Made by a program: the position numbers and the translations under genes. Shown here one piece after another: positions 39,483 to 48,305 of a DNA stretch of 64,000 nt; positions within the stretch are counted from its first letter, which is position 1; every line of letters begins with the position of its first letter. The stretch comes from Pseudarthrobacter sp. PS3-L1 (GTDB lineage: Bacteria > Actinomycetota > Actinomycetes > Actinomycetales > Micrococcaceae): the NCBI RefSeq assembly GCF_030063285.1, contig NZ_JASISU010000002.1:124001-188000 (forward strand), written 5' to 3'. The notes under the pieces are model-generated. The model saw nothing but the letters and a program-made list of their open reading frames with translations, was not told where the DNA came from and searched no databases.

Positions 39483-42032
39483 ATGGATCGCCTACGAAGG
39501 GTTGATTTCTTTAGTGGGCTCCTGGGACAGTGGCGTCATTACCCTGGAACGTTGTCTTTTCTGGGTCTTTTGTGGCTGGTGGGTGCTCTCAGCTCAAGTA
39601 TTCGTAGCGGACCTACAGAGGCGTTGCGGGATGTTATTGGGCTCAGGCTCCATTCATTACCGGATCATCCTGCGTCGTTGGTGACGTCGGCTTTTTGGGC
39701 TGACGCAGTAGCTTCGTATGTCCTTTTCACGGTGCTGGTTCTGGTTCTTGGTGCCGCTTTTGAACGCCGTCTGGGGTCGTTGACTTTCATTCTTGTGGCT
39801 CTCGGTACTCAGGTGGGTGCGGCGCTTCTTAGCCTTGGTATCGCCCACGGAGTAACACTTGTGGGTGGAAACTGGTCTGATGTGTTGACCTCGGCGCATT
39901 CGTTGGGGCCAGCAGCGATAGTCTTTGGTGTGGCGGCAACCGGGGCGGCGACCCTGGAGACTCTCTGGCGACGGAGGCTGCGCCTGGGACTCTTTGCATT
40001 CGCGGGTCTCCTGGCGCTTTACGGCGGATCTTTTCAAGACCTGATCAACCTCATGGCCGTCATCATTGGATCACTTCTTGGGCCTTTAGTGACCAAAAAA
40101 GCGTTGCGTACCTCACGGGTTGTCGTGAGCGCCCGTGAGGCACGAGTACTCGTGGCGCTCATCGTTGCTGTGGGGGCTTTAGGCCCTGTCATTGCAGCGT
40201 TAAACACTCACGCTGTGGGCCCGTTGGCCGTGCTGAAATATTTGTATACCGAAGTTCAGCCCCTTGACGTCCCAACGGTCCAAGGGCTTTGCGCAGATCC
40301 TGCCCAAGCGCAGGACTGTTCCGCCGCTACCTTGCAGCTACGCGCAGGATTCGGGTCAATTTTCATGGCCGTCCTTCCCTCATTCATGCTGTTGGTCCTT
40401 GCAGATGGATTGCGTCGTGGCCGCCGTTTCGCGTGGTGGGCTGCTGTGAGTGTGCAGGTGAGCTCGACGGTTTTTGCCATTCTTGATGCCTTGCCCGTGA
40501 TCATCGGAACACCCTCTGTCGGAGGGGCGAATCCGTACGAATCAGGGTATCTTCACGGGGCTTTGGGGCTCTTACTTCCCATGGCTGTCCCTGTGGCGAT
40601 TATCGTTCTCTTGCTCCTGACCCGGGGCCGCTTCAGCGCACGTGCCCCCTCGGGAACCTACCCGAGAATTTTTGGTGCAACCGGGGTCCTCTTCATCGGT
40701 TTGTCCATCACCTATTGCGTTCTCGGGTCAGTCTTTACCTCAGGTTTTTCACCAACCCCGAGTTTCTTGGATTTCGTCCTCGATTCACCGGATCGTTTCT
40801 TAGCACTACGTCAACTGTTGGAAGTACCGCCTGGTTTCACCCCACAGGGTCCGGGTGCAGTGATTCTCTACGAAAGTATCGGCGTTCTTTTCTGGATCAT
40901 CGTGGCTATTTATCTCCTTAAGTCCTTTGTTTGCCCCGCCCACAGCAGAGCAGATCACGACGAGGACGACGCGAAAAAAATCCTTCAACGCCATGGCGGA
41001 GGGACGATGGGTTGGATGACTACCTGGCCGGGGAACACGTACTGGTTTTCCGCCGATAGGGAATCGTTCGTAGCGTTCCGCGTCATTTCTGGAATAGCGC
41101 TGACACTCGGGCCCCCGGCTGGACCAGCCCACGGGCTTTGCTCAGCTATCAGCGGATTCGCCGATCACTGCGCAACCAATGGTTGGATACCGTGTTTCTA
41201 TTCCGTCGCGGAACCCACCAGAACCCACACAGCACAGCTTGGCTGGGGAAGTGTCCAAGTTGCCGAGGAAACGCTCCTTCCCCTTGGGAACATAGCTTTC
41301 ACAGGGAAAAAGTTTCAGGATATTCGGACCGCGCTGAACCGGGCAGCCAAGGAGGGCATCAGCGCTGAGTGGGTTAGATACGGCACGGCGCCTCTATCTG
41401 TAGTGGGCCAGATCAACGCGATTTCGGAGGAATGGGTTGCGGATAAAGACTTACCCGAAATGGGATTCACCCTTGGCTCCATCGATCAGGTTGATGATCC
41501 AGAAGTCCGGTGTCTGATCGCCATCGATGATCACCATGTTGTTCATGCCGTGACATCCTGGCTCCCTATCTACGAAAATGGTGAGATCACGGGGTGGACG
41601 CTGGACTTTATGCGCCGGCGAACAGAAGGGTTTCGGGCCTCAACTGAGTTCTTGATTGCCTCTGCGGCACTTAGTTTGGAGCGTGAAGGCTACCAACTCA
41701 TCAGCCTCTCTGGCGCACCTCTGGCACGGTTGGAAAAATCTGGTATTGACGTCCCGGCAGGACACGTGAATCAAGACAATATGTGGACAACAGCGATCCT
41801 TGACCGTTTGCTTCATGGCTTGGGAGCATCACTGGAACCGGTTTACGGATTTAGATCCCTTTTGGCGTTCAAGGCCAAATTTCAGCCAAACTACGTCCCA
41901 TTGTTTATGACGTTCCCTGATGCTGCAGCCCTACCTTCCATTGGTAACGCCCTCAGCAGGGCCTACCTCCCTACGGTGACCTTCAACCAGGGATTTGCAC
42001 TTCTTCAAAGTATCCTCAGACGCGGAAAATAG
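39483..42032 (+). CDS. MprF-like protein: membrane domain fused to a phosphatidylglycerol lysyltransferase domain (DUF2156)
   Basis: A roughly 849-residue protein. The N-terminal 480 or so residues hold a dozen membrane helices. The first six look rhomboid-like (YVLFTVLVLVLGAAFERRLG) rather than like the flippase of Staphylococcus MprF. The C-terminal 350 residues are the cytosolic DUF2156 domain (WPGNTYWFSADRESFVAFRV, GWTLDFMRRR, FLIASAALSLEREGYQ). Such enzymes use Lys-tRNA or another aminoacyl-tRNA to add an amino acid to phosphatidylglycerol, lowering the negative surface charge. ATG 39483 with GGGGAC upstream is preferred; an earlier codon at 39432 exists. The amino acid used cannot be told. 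Confidence 0.8.
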   Translation: MDRLRRVDFFSGLLGQWRHYPGTLSFLGLLWLVGALSSSIRSGPTEALRDVIGLRLHSLPDHPASLVTSAFWADAVASYVLFTVLVLVLGAAFERRLGSLTFILVALGTQVGAALLSLGIAHGVTLVGGNWSDVLTSAHSLGPAAIVFGVAATGAATLETLWRRRLRLGLFAFAGLLALYGGSFQDLINLMAVIIGSLLGPLVTKKALRTSRVVVSAREARVLVALIVAVGALGPVIAALNTHAVGPLAVLKYLYTEVQPLDVPTVQGLCADPAQAQDCSAATLQLRAGFGSIFMAVLPSFMLLVLADGLRRGRRFAWWAAVSVQVSSTVFAILDALPVIIGTPSVGGANPYESGYLHGALGLLLPMAVPVAIIVLLLLTRGRFSARAPSGTYPRIFGATGVLFIGLSITYCVLGSVFTSGFSPTPSFLDFVLDSPDRFLALRQLLEVPPGFTPQGPGAVILYESIGVLFWIIVAIYLLKSFVCPAHSRADHDEDDAKKILQRHGGGTMGWMTTWPGNTYWFSADRESFVAFRVISGIALTLGPPAGPAHGLCSAISGFADHCATNGWIPCFYSVAEPTRTHTAQLGWGSVQVAEETLLPLGNIAFTGKKFQDIRTALNRAAKEGISAEWVRYGTAPLSVVGQINAISEEWVADKDLPEMGFTLGSIDQVDDPEVRCLIAIDDHHVVHAVTSWLPIYENGEITGWTLDFMRRRTEGFRASTEFLIASAALSLEREGYQLISLSGAPLARLEKSGIDVPAGHVNQDNMWTTAILDRLLHGLGASLEPVYGFRSLLAFKAKFQPNYVPLFMTFPDAAALPSIGNALSRAYLPTVTFNQGFALLQSILRRGK

Positions 42033-42070
42033 AATCCCTACTGCGCTCAAACCCCAGATCCTCAACCTCA

Positions 42071-42117
42071 CTCAGGCTCTCCTCAGCGAGCCGCTGTCAT
42101 AGTTGGTACAGCGGCTC
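42071..42117. promoter_or_regulatory. CTCAGG direct repeat plus hairpin after MprF-like gene
   Basis: CTCAGGCTCTCCTCAGC (42071-42087) is the direct repeat 98 bp before the PepSY gene. Directly after it, GAGCCGCTGT and ACAGCGGCTC pair around a 10-base loop, a hairpin without T-run that may end the MprF transcript. Confidence 0.5.
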
Positions 42118-42184
42118 CGGCACTGGAGCTGACCAGTCCACCGAGACCATCAAACGTGGTGGGAGGCGGGGACTGAAACATCAC

Positions 42185-42754
42185 ATGAGAGGCATGACAG
42201 TGAAGAGAAGTCCACGCAAAAATGCTATCGCCGGTTCAGTTCTTGCCCTGGTATTGGTCGCCGGAACCTCTGCAGGAGGGATTGCGATCGCCAATGCAGC
42301 AAGCACCCAGCAGGGCACATCGAACTCCACTGATCTACCTGAAGCGAACGACACCCCGGATGTTCAAGGAGCAGCGGACACCCCGGAGGCCAACGACACT
42401 GCGGATGGTGCCAGTTCGACGGAAGGAAACGATCAGTCTGTCAAGGGTTCGATAACGGTTCCCGAATCATCAACGGAGCTTTCCGCCGCTGATGAGAGCG
42501 CGCAGCTGGCAAAGCTTGCAACCATCGATCAGGCCGCTGCCTCGGCGGCTGCATTCAGTGCGGTTCCGGGGTCCGTCGTGGACTCAACAGTCCTGGGAGA
42601 AGAAGACGGGTCCTTGATCTACGAAGTTCTCCTCACCGACGGCGCTGGAAGTAAAACCGAAGTAAAAATCGATGCCGGCACAGCGATAGCGCTTTCGGTT
42701 GGTCCAGCCGAAGCGAACGCCGGAGAACAGACCGAGACACAAGACAACGGCTGA
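42185..42754 (+). CDS. exported PepSY-domain protein
   Basis: A 189-residue secreted protein. The signal peptide is RKNAIAGSVLALVLVAGTSA with cleavage near IANAAS. A low-complexity acidic linker (EANDTPDVQGAADTPEANDT) follows, then one PepSY-like domain (AAASAAAFSAVPGSVVDSTV, LIYEVLLTDG, TEVKIDAGT). PepSY proteins are often next to envelope two-component systems and may inhibit peptidases or sense stress. The CTCAGG box upstream and the response regulator 1 kb away suggest that it belongs to that system. ATG 42185 is used; ATG 42194 is equally possible. Confidence 0.75.
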   Translation: MRGMTVKRSPRKNAIAGSVLALVLVAGTSAGGIAIANAASTQQGTSNSTDLPEANDTPDVQGAADTPEANDTADGASSTEGNDQSVKGSITVPESSTELSAADESAQLAKLATIDQAAASAAAFSAVPGSVVDSTVLGEEDGSLIYEVLLTDGAGSKTEVKIDAGTAIALSVGPAEANAGEQTETQDNG

Positions 42755-42857
42755 ATCTTCGCACTACAACAGGTGCGGGTGGACACCCGAAGCCGACAGG
42801 CAACGGCGACTACCTGCACCTGCAGTACCAAAGAAACAACCCACGTGAAGGCAGGCT

Positions 42858-42874
42858 CTCAGGAAACCTTCAGG
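42858..42874 (+). promoter_or_regulatory. CTCAGG direct repeat upstream of DedA
   Basis: CTCAGGAAACCTTCAGG, 77 bp before the DedA start, matching the PAP2 box at 12 of 12 half-site positions. Confidence 0.58.
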
Positions 42875-42950
42875 TAGCGGCTGGAAGTGTAGGGGGAGAG
42901 CTTGCACTGGGCTTTCGATCAACCTCATCATGACCAAAGGATTTTCTTGC

Positions 42951-43613
42951 ATGATCACGTATTTGAGTCTCCCGTTAGGGATCAGCATCATAGATCTTGG
43001 AAATCCGGCGGCGTTGCTGACCAGTGCCGGGCCGTGGATACTGGGCGTTGTAGCCGCGATAATCTTCATTGAATCAGGCGTGCTGTTCCCATTCCTCCCT
43101 GGCGACTCCATGGTCTTCACCGCAGGGGTGTTGCACGTGCAATTGGGAATTCCTCTGGTGGTGATGATTGCTGTGATTGTGGCAGCGGCCATCATGGGCG
43201 ATCAGGTGGGGTACTGGATCGGGCACCGATTCGGTTCGAAACTGTTCACCGCGGACGCGAAAATTCTGAAACTGTCCTACCTGCACCACGCTGAAGAGTT
43301 TTTTCAAAAGTATGGTGGCCGTTCCCTGGTACTGGCCCGCTTTGTGCCCTTCGCCCGAACCTTTGTCCCCGTAGTTGCTGGCGCGGCGAATTATCACTAC
43401 GGCACTTTCTTTCGATGGAACGTTCTTGGCGGAGTTTTGTGGGGGACACTCTTGTGCGTTGCGGGTGCGTTTTTGGGCGAGATTCCGTTTGTTGCAGAAC
43501 ACGTCGATGTGATCGTGGTGTCGATAGTGGTGATCTCAGTGATTCCCACAGCCTTCGAAATTTTCAGGCAGATCAGACGACACCGCTCAAATACGCCGGC
43601 CAAGACTTCCTAA
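42951..43613 (+). CDS. DedA family membrane protein
   Basis: A 220-residue DedA/SNARE-associated-like protein. Hallmarks are IESGVLFPFLPGDSMVFTAG, then GDQVGYWIGHRFG and the conserved GGRSLVLARFVPFARTFVPV, AGAANYHYGTFFRWNVLGG. DedA proteins recycle polyprenyl phosphate or other lipid carriers across the membrane and are needed for resistance to cationic peptides. AAAGGA lies 8 bases before ATG 42951. The upstream CTCAGG box and neighbouring PepSY, MprF and PAP2 genes fit an envelope-stress regulon. Confidence 0.87.
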   Translation: MITYLSLPLGISIIDLGNPAALLTSAGPWILGVVAAIIFIESGVLFPFLPGDSMVFTAGVLHVQLGIPLVVMIAVIVAAAIMGDQVGYWIGHRFGSKLFTADAKILKLSYLHHAEEFFQKYGGRSLVLARFVPFARTFVPVVAGAANYHYGTFFRWNVLGGVLWGTLLCVAGAFLGEIPFVAEHVDVIVVSIVVISVIPTAFEIFRQIRRHRSNTPAKTS

Positions 43614-43710
43614 AACGTGGCCGGCAGTTATGGAACTGATCTCTTGCTGAAGTGCTTTGTGAGATCAATAGTTAGTCTGAAGATGATCATCTCGGGACTA
43701 CAGAAAGAAC

Positions 43711-44400
43711 ATGTGCCAGCGAATGCGGTTACTTCTTGTCGAAGATGAGGTGGACCTTGCTGATGCCCTGCGTAGAGGGTTGATCAACGAAGGCTTTGTC
43801 GTTGATGTGGCCCATGAGGGTGTTACAGGTGCGTGGATGGCAGTACAGAATCCTTATGACGTCGTGGTCCTGGACATCATGCTCCCGGGAAAACATGGAT
43901 ACCAGATCCTCAAAGAGATCCGTGCAGCGGCAATCTGGACTCCTGTCTTGATGCTTACGGCCAAAGACGGTGAGTACGACCAGACGGATGCGTTTGACCT
44001 AGGAGCCGATGACTACCTCACAAAACCCTTCAGTTTTATTGTGCTGGTGGCACGGCTGAGGGCCCTGATCCGACGCGGAGCACCGGTTCGACCCGTGAAC
44101 ATCACGGTTGGTTTGCTGACCCTTGATCCAACAAGGAAGAGCGTTTCCCGTGGTGAGACCGGGATCTCCCTCACTCCCAAGGAGTATGCGATCCTCCATT
44201 TTTTGATGCGTAACCATGATCGAGTCGTCTCGAAAGCAGAAATCCTCGACAACGCCTGGGACGCCGCATACCAAGGCAGCGACAACGTCGTGGAGGTGTA
44301 TATGGGTTACCTACGAAAAAAGATAGATGTTCCCTTTGGAAGTCTCACCCTGACTACAGTGCGAGGCATGGGGTACTGCCTGAGCTCTGATGGTAGCTAG
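43711..44400 (+). CDS. OmpR/PhoB-family response regulator
   Basis: A 229-residue regulator. The receiver domain has acidic residues EDE (11-13), phospho-acceptor Asp55 in VVVLDIMLPG, Thr in LMLTAKDG and Lys in DYLTKPFS. The winged-helix DNA-binding domain is ISLTPKEYAILHFLMRNHDR to VYMGYLRKKID and TVRGMGYCL. Members bind direct repeats with 10-11 bp spacing, as in the CTCAGG boxes upstream of neighbouring genes. The frame overlaps the kinase by 11 bases. ATG 43723 (MRLLLVEDE) may be the true start. Confidence 0.88.
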   Translation: MCQRMRLLLVEDEVDLADALRRGLINEGFVVDVAHEGVTGAWMAVQNPYDVVVLDIMLPGKHGYQILKEIRAAAIWTPVLMLTAKDGEYDQTDAFDLGADDYLTKPFSFIVLVARLRALIRRGAPVRPVNITVGLLTLDPTRKSVSRGETGISLTPKEYAILHFLMRNHDRVVSKAEILDNAWDAAYQGSDNVVEVYMGYLRKKIDVPFGSLTLTTVRGMGYCLSSDGS

Positions 44401-45820
44401 GGCAATGTCCCGGAAGAGGTCGCTTCAACCGAAGCTCTGGGGTGTGCGGACAACAGCAGTCTTTGCCGCCACCACTGCCATGGCCCTGGTGCTGATCCTT
44501 GCAGGAACCGGTCTTTTGCTGGTGTTGCGGTCCTCTCTTCTGGACAATGCACAGTCGTTGGCCTTGACCCAGATGAATTCCGTTGTCCGTCAGATCCAGG
44601 AAGACGACTCCCGGGCAGTGCCCTCAAATATTGGTGGTTCTTCCACGCAGATCACCCAGGTGATCTCCGCTGCCGGCGTCGTTCTTGTCTCCTCGGATCC
44701 TTCTCTCCCGTCCTTGTACGAGGGGCCACCCCTAAAGGTCGGTGAAAGCTATCTCTCAGAGAGTCGCGGCATCACTTCCCTCGTCGACTTTGACGACTAC
44801 ACGGTTGCAGCGCAGGCGGTGCAAGGTCGTGCCGAGACGCTGACCGTCGTCGTGAGTGTCCCGACAACCCTCGAAAAGGGTGCTGTCCTGACGGTGGGAT
44901 GGTCGCTGCTGATCGGCATTCCACTCATCCTCGGGCTGACAGCGCTTCTAATCTGGGTATTAGTGGGGAGGGCATTACGCCCGGTGGAGGCAATCCGCAC
45001 CACAGTTGCCGGAATAACGCATCACCAACTCGACCAGCGCGTGGACGTGGTACCCACCCATGACGAGGTCGAACGCCTAGCACTGACCATGAACGAGATG
45101 CTCCAGCGCCTCCAAACAGGCGACGAAGTTCAACGTCGCTTTGTTGCCGACGCCAGCCATGAGCTGCGAAGCCCCCTTGCAACACTGCGGACAGGACTGG
45201 AAGTGGCCATCGCTGACCCGAGCGGACAAGCCTGGGCCCAATCGGCTCAAATGCTCGCCAAACAGACCCAAAGAATGAGTTATCTGGTTGAGGATCTCAT
45301 GACGCTGGCAAAGATCGACGACGCCGGACTCCGCTTCACCATGGAAGATGTTGACCTCGACGACGTGCTGGCGGAAGAGGTGGCCCGCCTGAAAACCGTG
45401 TCCAACCACCGCGTTTCCCTAGCCCTTGAACCACTGCGCATTTCCGGCGATGCGAACAGACTTGCCCAAGTCTTCCGGAACGTCCTGAACAACGCAGACC
45501 GGCACGCCGCAACATACGTAAGCATTACCGCGGAAATGACCACTGCGACGGCAACCGTCATCATAGAAAACGACGGCGACACCATCCCAGAAGATGACCG
45601 CGAGCGAATTTTCGAGCGCTTCATCCGGCTGGATGAGAGCCGCAGCCGCGAAACCGGAGGCAGCGGACTGGGCCTGGCAATATCCAGAGACATCCTCAAA
45701 AGTCACTCCGGCACTATCACCACAGGTCGAAGCCAGCACGGAAACACCATCTTCACCATCAACATCCCCCAACAAATACCACCGACAAATCCCTTCGACC
45801 CATCAGCGGCCACAGGGTGA
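44390..45820 (+). CDS. sensor histidine kinase
   Basis: A 476-residue membrane kinase. TM1 lies near residues 22-46 and TM2 near 170-192, with an extracytoplasmic sensor domain of about 120 residues between them. Then come a HAMP domain (GRALRPVEAIRTTVAGITHH), a HisKA with His257 in FVADASHELRSPLATLR, and the ATPase with N box VFRNVLNNADRH, G1 IENDGDTIPEDD and G2 GGSGLGLAIS. It is translationally coupled to the response regulator. The sensor region has no cysteine or metal motif. It likely senses envelope stress or peptides, judging from its neighbours. Confidence 0.88.
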   Translation: MVARAMSRKRSLQPKLWGVRTTAVFAATTAMALVLILAGTGLLLVLRSSLLDNAQSLALTQMNSVVRQIQEDDSRAVPSNIGGSSTQITQVISAAGVVLVSSDPSLPSLYEGPPLKVGESYLSESRGITSLVDFDDYTVAAQAVQGRAETLTVVVSVPTTLEKGAVLTVGWSLLIGIPLILGLTALLIWVLVGRALRPVEAIRTTVAGITHHQLDQRVDVVPTHDEVERLALTMNEMLQRLQTGDEVQRRFVADASHELRSPLATLRTGLEVAIADPSGQAWAQSAQMLAKQTQRMSYLVEDLMTLAKIDDAGLRFTMEDVDLDDVLAEEVARLKTVSNHRVSLALEPLRISGDANRLAQVFRNVLNNADRHAATYVSITAEMTTATATVIIENDGDTIPEDDRERIFERFIRLDESRSRETGGSGLGLAISRDILKSHSGTITTGRSQHGNTIFTINIPQQIPPTNPFDPSAATG

Positions 45821-45977
45821 GAAAGGGAGAACACTTGCCAAAAAATAGCAGAATCCGAAATTACTCGCCGTGGAACTGAATTGATACGACCACAGTGGTT
45901 GAGGGGAGAAATAGAGCGAACCCGCATACACCCTCATCCGGGTATCCGTCCGAGGGTGTCACTAGACCTCTTGTTGC

Positions 45978-46090
45978 CATATGCGCTGTTATCAGTACCA
46001 GCAGGAACTCGAATAGCCTCAATTAGGCCTGGGCAGACCCGAAGCTTTGATCATGACGACACTGGAGCCTCTGGGACGCTCTACGCAGTG
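45978..46090 (+). pseudogene. heavily eroded serine recombinase relic
   Basis: TATGCGCTGTTATCAGTACC resembles the catalytic-serine codons of the recombinase. Further on, TGGGACGCTCTACGCAG is close to TGGGACGCTCGACGCAG in the intact gene (LGRSTQ). The rest is lost. The C-terminal half is absent, unlike the relics at 30.4 and 61.0 kb. Confidence 0.45.
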
Positions 46091-46208
46091 AACCGTACCG
46101 AAAACATGTTCCGCGCAGAGTTTTGCTACGGGTGTTTTGGAATAGATTTTGGGACGGTCATATGACGCGGAATCTAGCGGTTTTTCCAGCGGGGGAGTGG
46201 TGCAGCTA

Positions 46209-46242
46209 GGAGTGTTCCAGTTTTAAGGAATTGGAACACTCC
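46209..46242. terminator. hairpin
   Basis: GGAGTGTTCC and GGAACACTCC are exact complements with a 14-base loop. It lies 390 bases after the kinase stop, so it may not serve that gene. Confidence 0.45.
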
Positions 46243-46260
46243 TGTCCGGGTCTACGGAGC

Positions 46261-46297
46261 GAGTTAGGTAGGGCCTTGTGGCCCTACCTAACTCTTT
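46261..46297. terminator. strong hairpin, terminator-like
   Basis: A 15-bp perfect stem, GAGTTAGGTAGGGCC and GGCCCTACCTAACTC, with a TTGT loop followed by TTT. It forms a tandem pair with the hairpin at 46209. Confidence 0.65.
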
Positions 46298-46535
46298 GGG
46301 GACGCGTTACTTTTCCTTCGTAGTGCCTATCTTGGTAGCCAAGTACCTTGACAGAGAAAGGTATCCGGCGTCGTTCACGTCATCTGAGACCGTGACGTAT
46401 ACCCACAACGTGCGCCGGGTACCGCTACACGTAAAAACCTGCACCGGTGTCCGGGTGACAGGAGACCCCTTGGCTGGGTGTGAATCACGCAAGTGATCAA
46501 AGAATGAGGACCCGAACGGGCGTCAAATTGGTAAA

Positions 46536-46580
46536 GGGGCGGGCAAGGAGAGCAAAAAACGCTCTCTACCTGCCCGCCCC
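46536..46580. terminator. nested hairpin, terminator-like
   Basis: GGGGCGGGCA pairs with TGCCCGCCCC, and inside it GAGAGC pairs with GCTCTC across an AAAAAAC loop. No T-run follows. The neighbouring 46300-46530 has no recognised gene. Confidence 0.5.
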
Positions 46581-46588
46581 GCGATACC

Positions 46589-46725
46589 GGTGGTGCGCTG
46601 GTCTTCTCAAGCTGTCGAATGACCAGGTACTACTTGGTGGTGCTGTGTTGCTCGGTAATGCTGTGTTACTGGGTGGTGCGCTGGCCATCTCAAGCTGTCC
46701 GATGACCAGATATTACTGGATTGTG
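46589..46725 (+). repeat. imperfect tandem repeat
   Basis: A unit of about 49 bases (GGTGGTGCGCTGG, then CTCAAGCTGTC and ATGACCAG) occurs at 46589 and again at 46674. Between them are shorter copies of TGGTGCTGTGTTGCTCGG-like sequence. In one frame it encodes a repeated VLLGGAVLLGNA, but no ribosome site or known protein supports translation. 46726-47065 holds nothing recognisable. Confidence 0.5.
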
Positions 46726-47065
46726 CGTTTTACTTGATGGTGCTGTGTCCGTCTCCTCGTGCTTGACGGCCTGGTATTGCTGGTACTGCTTTGGTCATCT
46801 GTTGTGCTCTGATGGCCGGTTGTCGTGCAACGGTTCTTCCCCCTCTGGACAGGCAACTGCGGGTGTTTCTTGCGGGGGAACATCCGTTCTCTTTTTCTTA
46901 CGAGAAAAAATATAGTGACTCTCTGAATTCTCGTCAAGTCGCTTCTGGGGCGTGCCTGGAAACGGTTTTTTGGGCGGTTTACAGGCGATCGTGCACAGCC
47001 TCAGAAGGACAAGGTCGGGGCGAAGTTTAGCGGATGCCTTGACAGCTGAACAGCCGGCCTTTTTC

Positions 47066-47366
47066 TCACACGGCGTCGTTGATTCTGGTCAGCACCCAGC
47101 TAGGGGAGTGTGGGCGGCGGCGTATTTCCATGGTCCGCAGCGGGGAGGCTGTGTTGATGCGTACTTGTACGCGCCAGACTTTGACGTTCACGACGTCGAC
47201 GCCGATAGGTGCCCGGGTCTGTGTGTCCCACCATGGTTCGCGTTCGAACCAGCGCAAAGGGTCTGCTGCCACGGCCCAGATGTGTCCGTCGTGGCGGATG
47301 GCCAAGGGGGTGCCGTCGAGGGTGAACCGAACGGGACTGCCCTGGCTTTTGTTGACTCGAGGTCTT
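47066..47366 (-). pseudogene. DUF6504-like gene, 5' end replaced by an IS3 scrap
   Basis: The frame includes SPVRFTLDGTPLAIRHDGHI, WAVAADPLRWFEREPWWDTQ and VNVKVWRVQVRI. The W...WW...VWRV pattern fits the short actinobacterial DUF6504 domain, whose function is unknown. The open frame runs into the end of the IS3 transposase fragment at about 47366, where the natural start should be, so the gene has lost its N-terminus and promoter. The family call is from memory of the pattern and moderately sure. Confidence 0.5.
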
Positions 47367-47676
47367 AGGCCGCTGTGAACGCGGCCCGATTGATTGTTTC
47401 ATATTCGATGGGCGTGAGTTTTCCCAGCCGTCTTTGCCGTCGCCGGCGGTGGTAGGTCCGCTCGATCCAGGTCATGATGGCCAGCCGGAGTTCCTGTCTG
47501 GTGAACCACCGCTGACGGTCCAGGACGTTCTTTTGCAGCAGCGAGAAGAACGATTCCATCGCGGCGTTGTCCGCGCACGCACCCACCCTGCCCATCGATC
47601 CGGTGAGCCCGTGGTGCCGGAGCGATTCGACGAAGCGGCGGGACCGGAACTGGGCGTATTCAACCGGTCGAAGCAA
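47365..47676 (-). pseudogene. IS3-family transposase OrfB, C-terminal fragment
   Basis: About 100 residues of the integrase core: FRSRRFVESLRHHGLTGSMG, RVGACADNAAMESFFSLLQK (with the catalytic-region Asp and last Glu) and TWIERTYHRRRRQRRLGKLT, PIEYE. The first Asp and the whole N-terminus are missing. The upstream edge fuses at about 47655 to an IS30 fragment. Confidence 0.8.
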
Positions 47677-47805
47677 CGGTTGCTGTTGGGCCTGAGTTTA
47701 GCTGGTCCGCGAAGGCTTCCGCTGGGGTGCGCCATCCTAGGACGCCGCGCGGCCGGTTGTTGATGATGTCGGCAACAGCTTGGATCTCTGGGGTGCTTCC
47801 AATGG
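47660..47805 (-). pseudogene. IS30-family transposase, C-terminal fragment
   Basis: The minus strand reads EIQAVADIINNRPRGVLGWR, TPAEAFADQL then STG and a stop, the closing LNNRPRKxLGWxTPxEA block of IS30 transposases. Everything upstream is lost. It abuts the IS3 scrap directly. Confidence 0.7.
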
Positions 47806-47942
47806 CAGGTTGATCAATATTTGGTACTCTTCGATTTTGGTGCCCGATGGCGTGGGCATCGGTGGTATCTGCGGTGTCCTGAGGATCTTGGACTTGTCGT
47901 TACCACCAGCGTCTCCCGCTATTTTGATAGGACGTGGTGTTT

Positions 47943-48272
47943 ATGAGTCGTAGCGTTCCTTATATGGGTCCGTCTGGTTTTCGCGGGCTTGGGGGTGTGG
48001 GTGCTGATGAGGTGGTGGCCCGACTTCACGCTTTCGAACTCCTTGGTGACTGCGATGAGGAAGCCAGTGCGGCAGAGCTGACCGCGCAGCTGTTTTATCT
48101 CTCGGCCCCGTTGGCTCTTCTTAGCCGATGCAGGGACAGCAGTGAAAAAGCTGAGCGGGAGCTTGTTTCAGCAGTCCGGCTTTCCCGCCATCAGGGGGCG
48201 AGCTGGCAGGACATAGGCTCAACACTGGGTTTGAGCGCAGAGGGCGCACGCGCGAGATTCGACACCGCTTAG
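47943..48272 (+). CDS. small HTH-like protein
   Basis: A roughly 109-residue cytosolic protein. The C-terminal part, ELVSAVRLSRHQGASWQDIG, STLGLSAEGARARF, has the form of a sigma-4 or LuxR-like helix-turn-helix seen in many short actinobacterial proteins (ASW.DIG..LG.S...A..RF). The N-terminal VVARLHAFELLGDCDEEASA is helical. It may modulate transcription, but no partner is known. ATG 47943; a GTG three codons upstream exists. Confidence 0.6.
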   Translation: MSRSVPYMGPSGFRGLGGVGADEVVARLHAFELLGDCDEEASAAELTAQLFYLSAPLALLSRCRDSSEKAERELVSAVRLSRHQGASWQDIGSTLGLSAEGARARFDTA

Positions 48273-48305
48273 GGATGTTCCGCGACATACGGGTCCTTGG
48301 AGCCT

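Noticed and set aside
39224..39505. 93-codon frame upstream of the MprF-like gene
   Set aside because: It spans the hairpin and direct-repeat regulatory region and overlaps the MprF start, with no domain features.
46307..46492. 61-codon minus-strand frame near the hairpins
   Set aside because: No ribosome site or family; probably chance.
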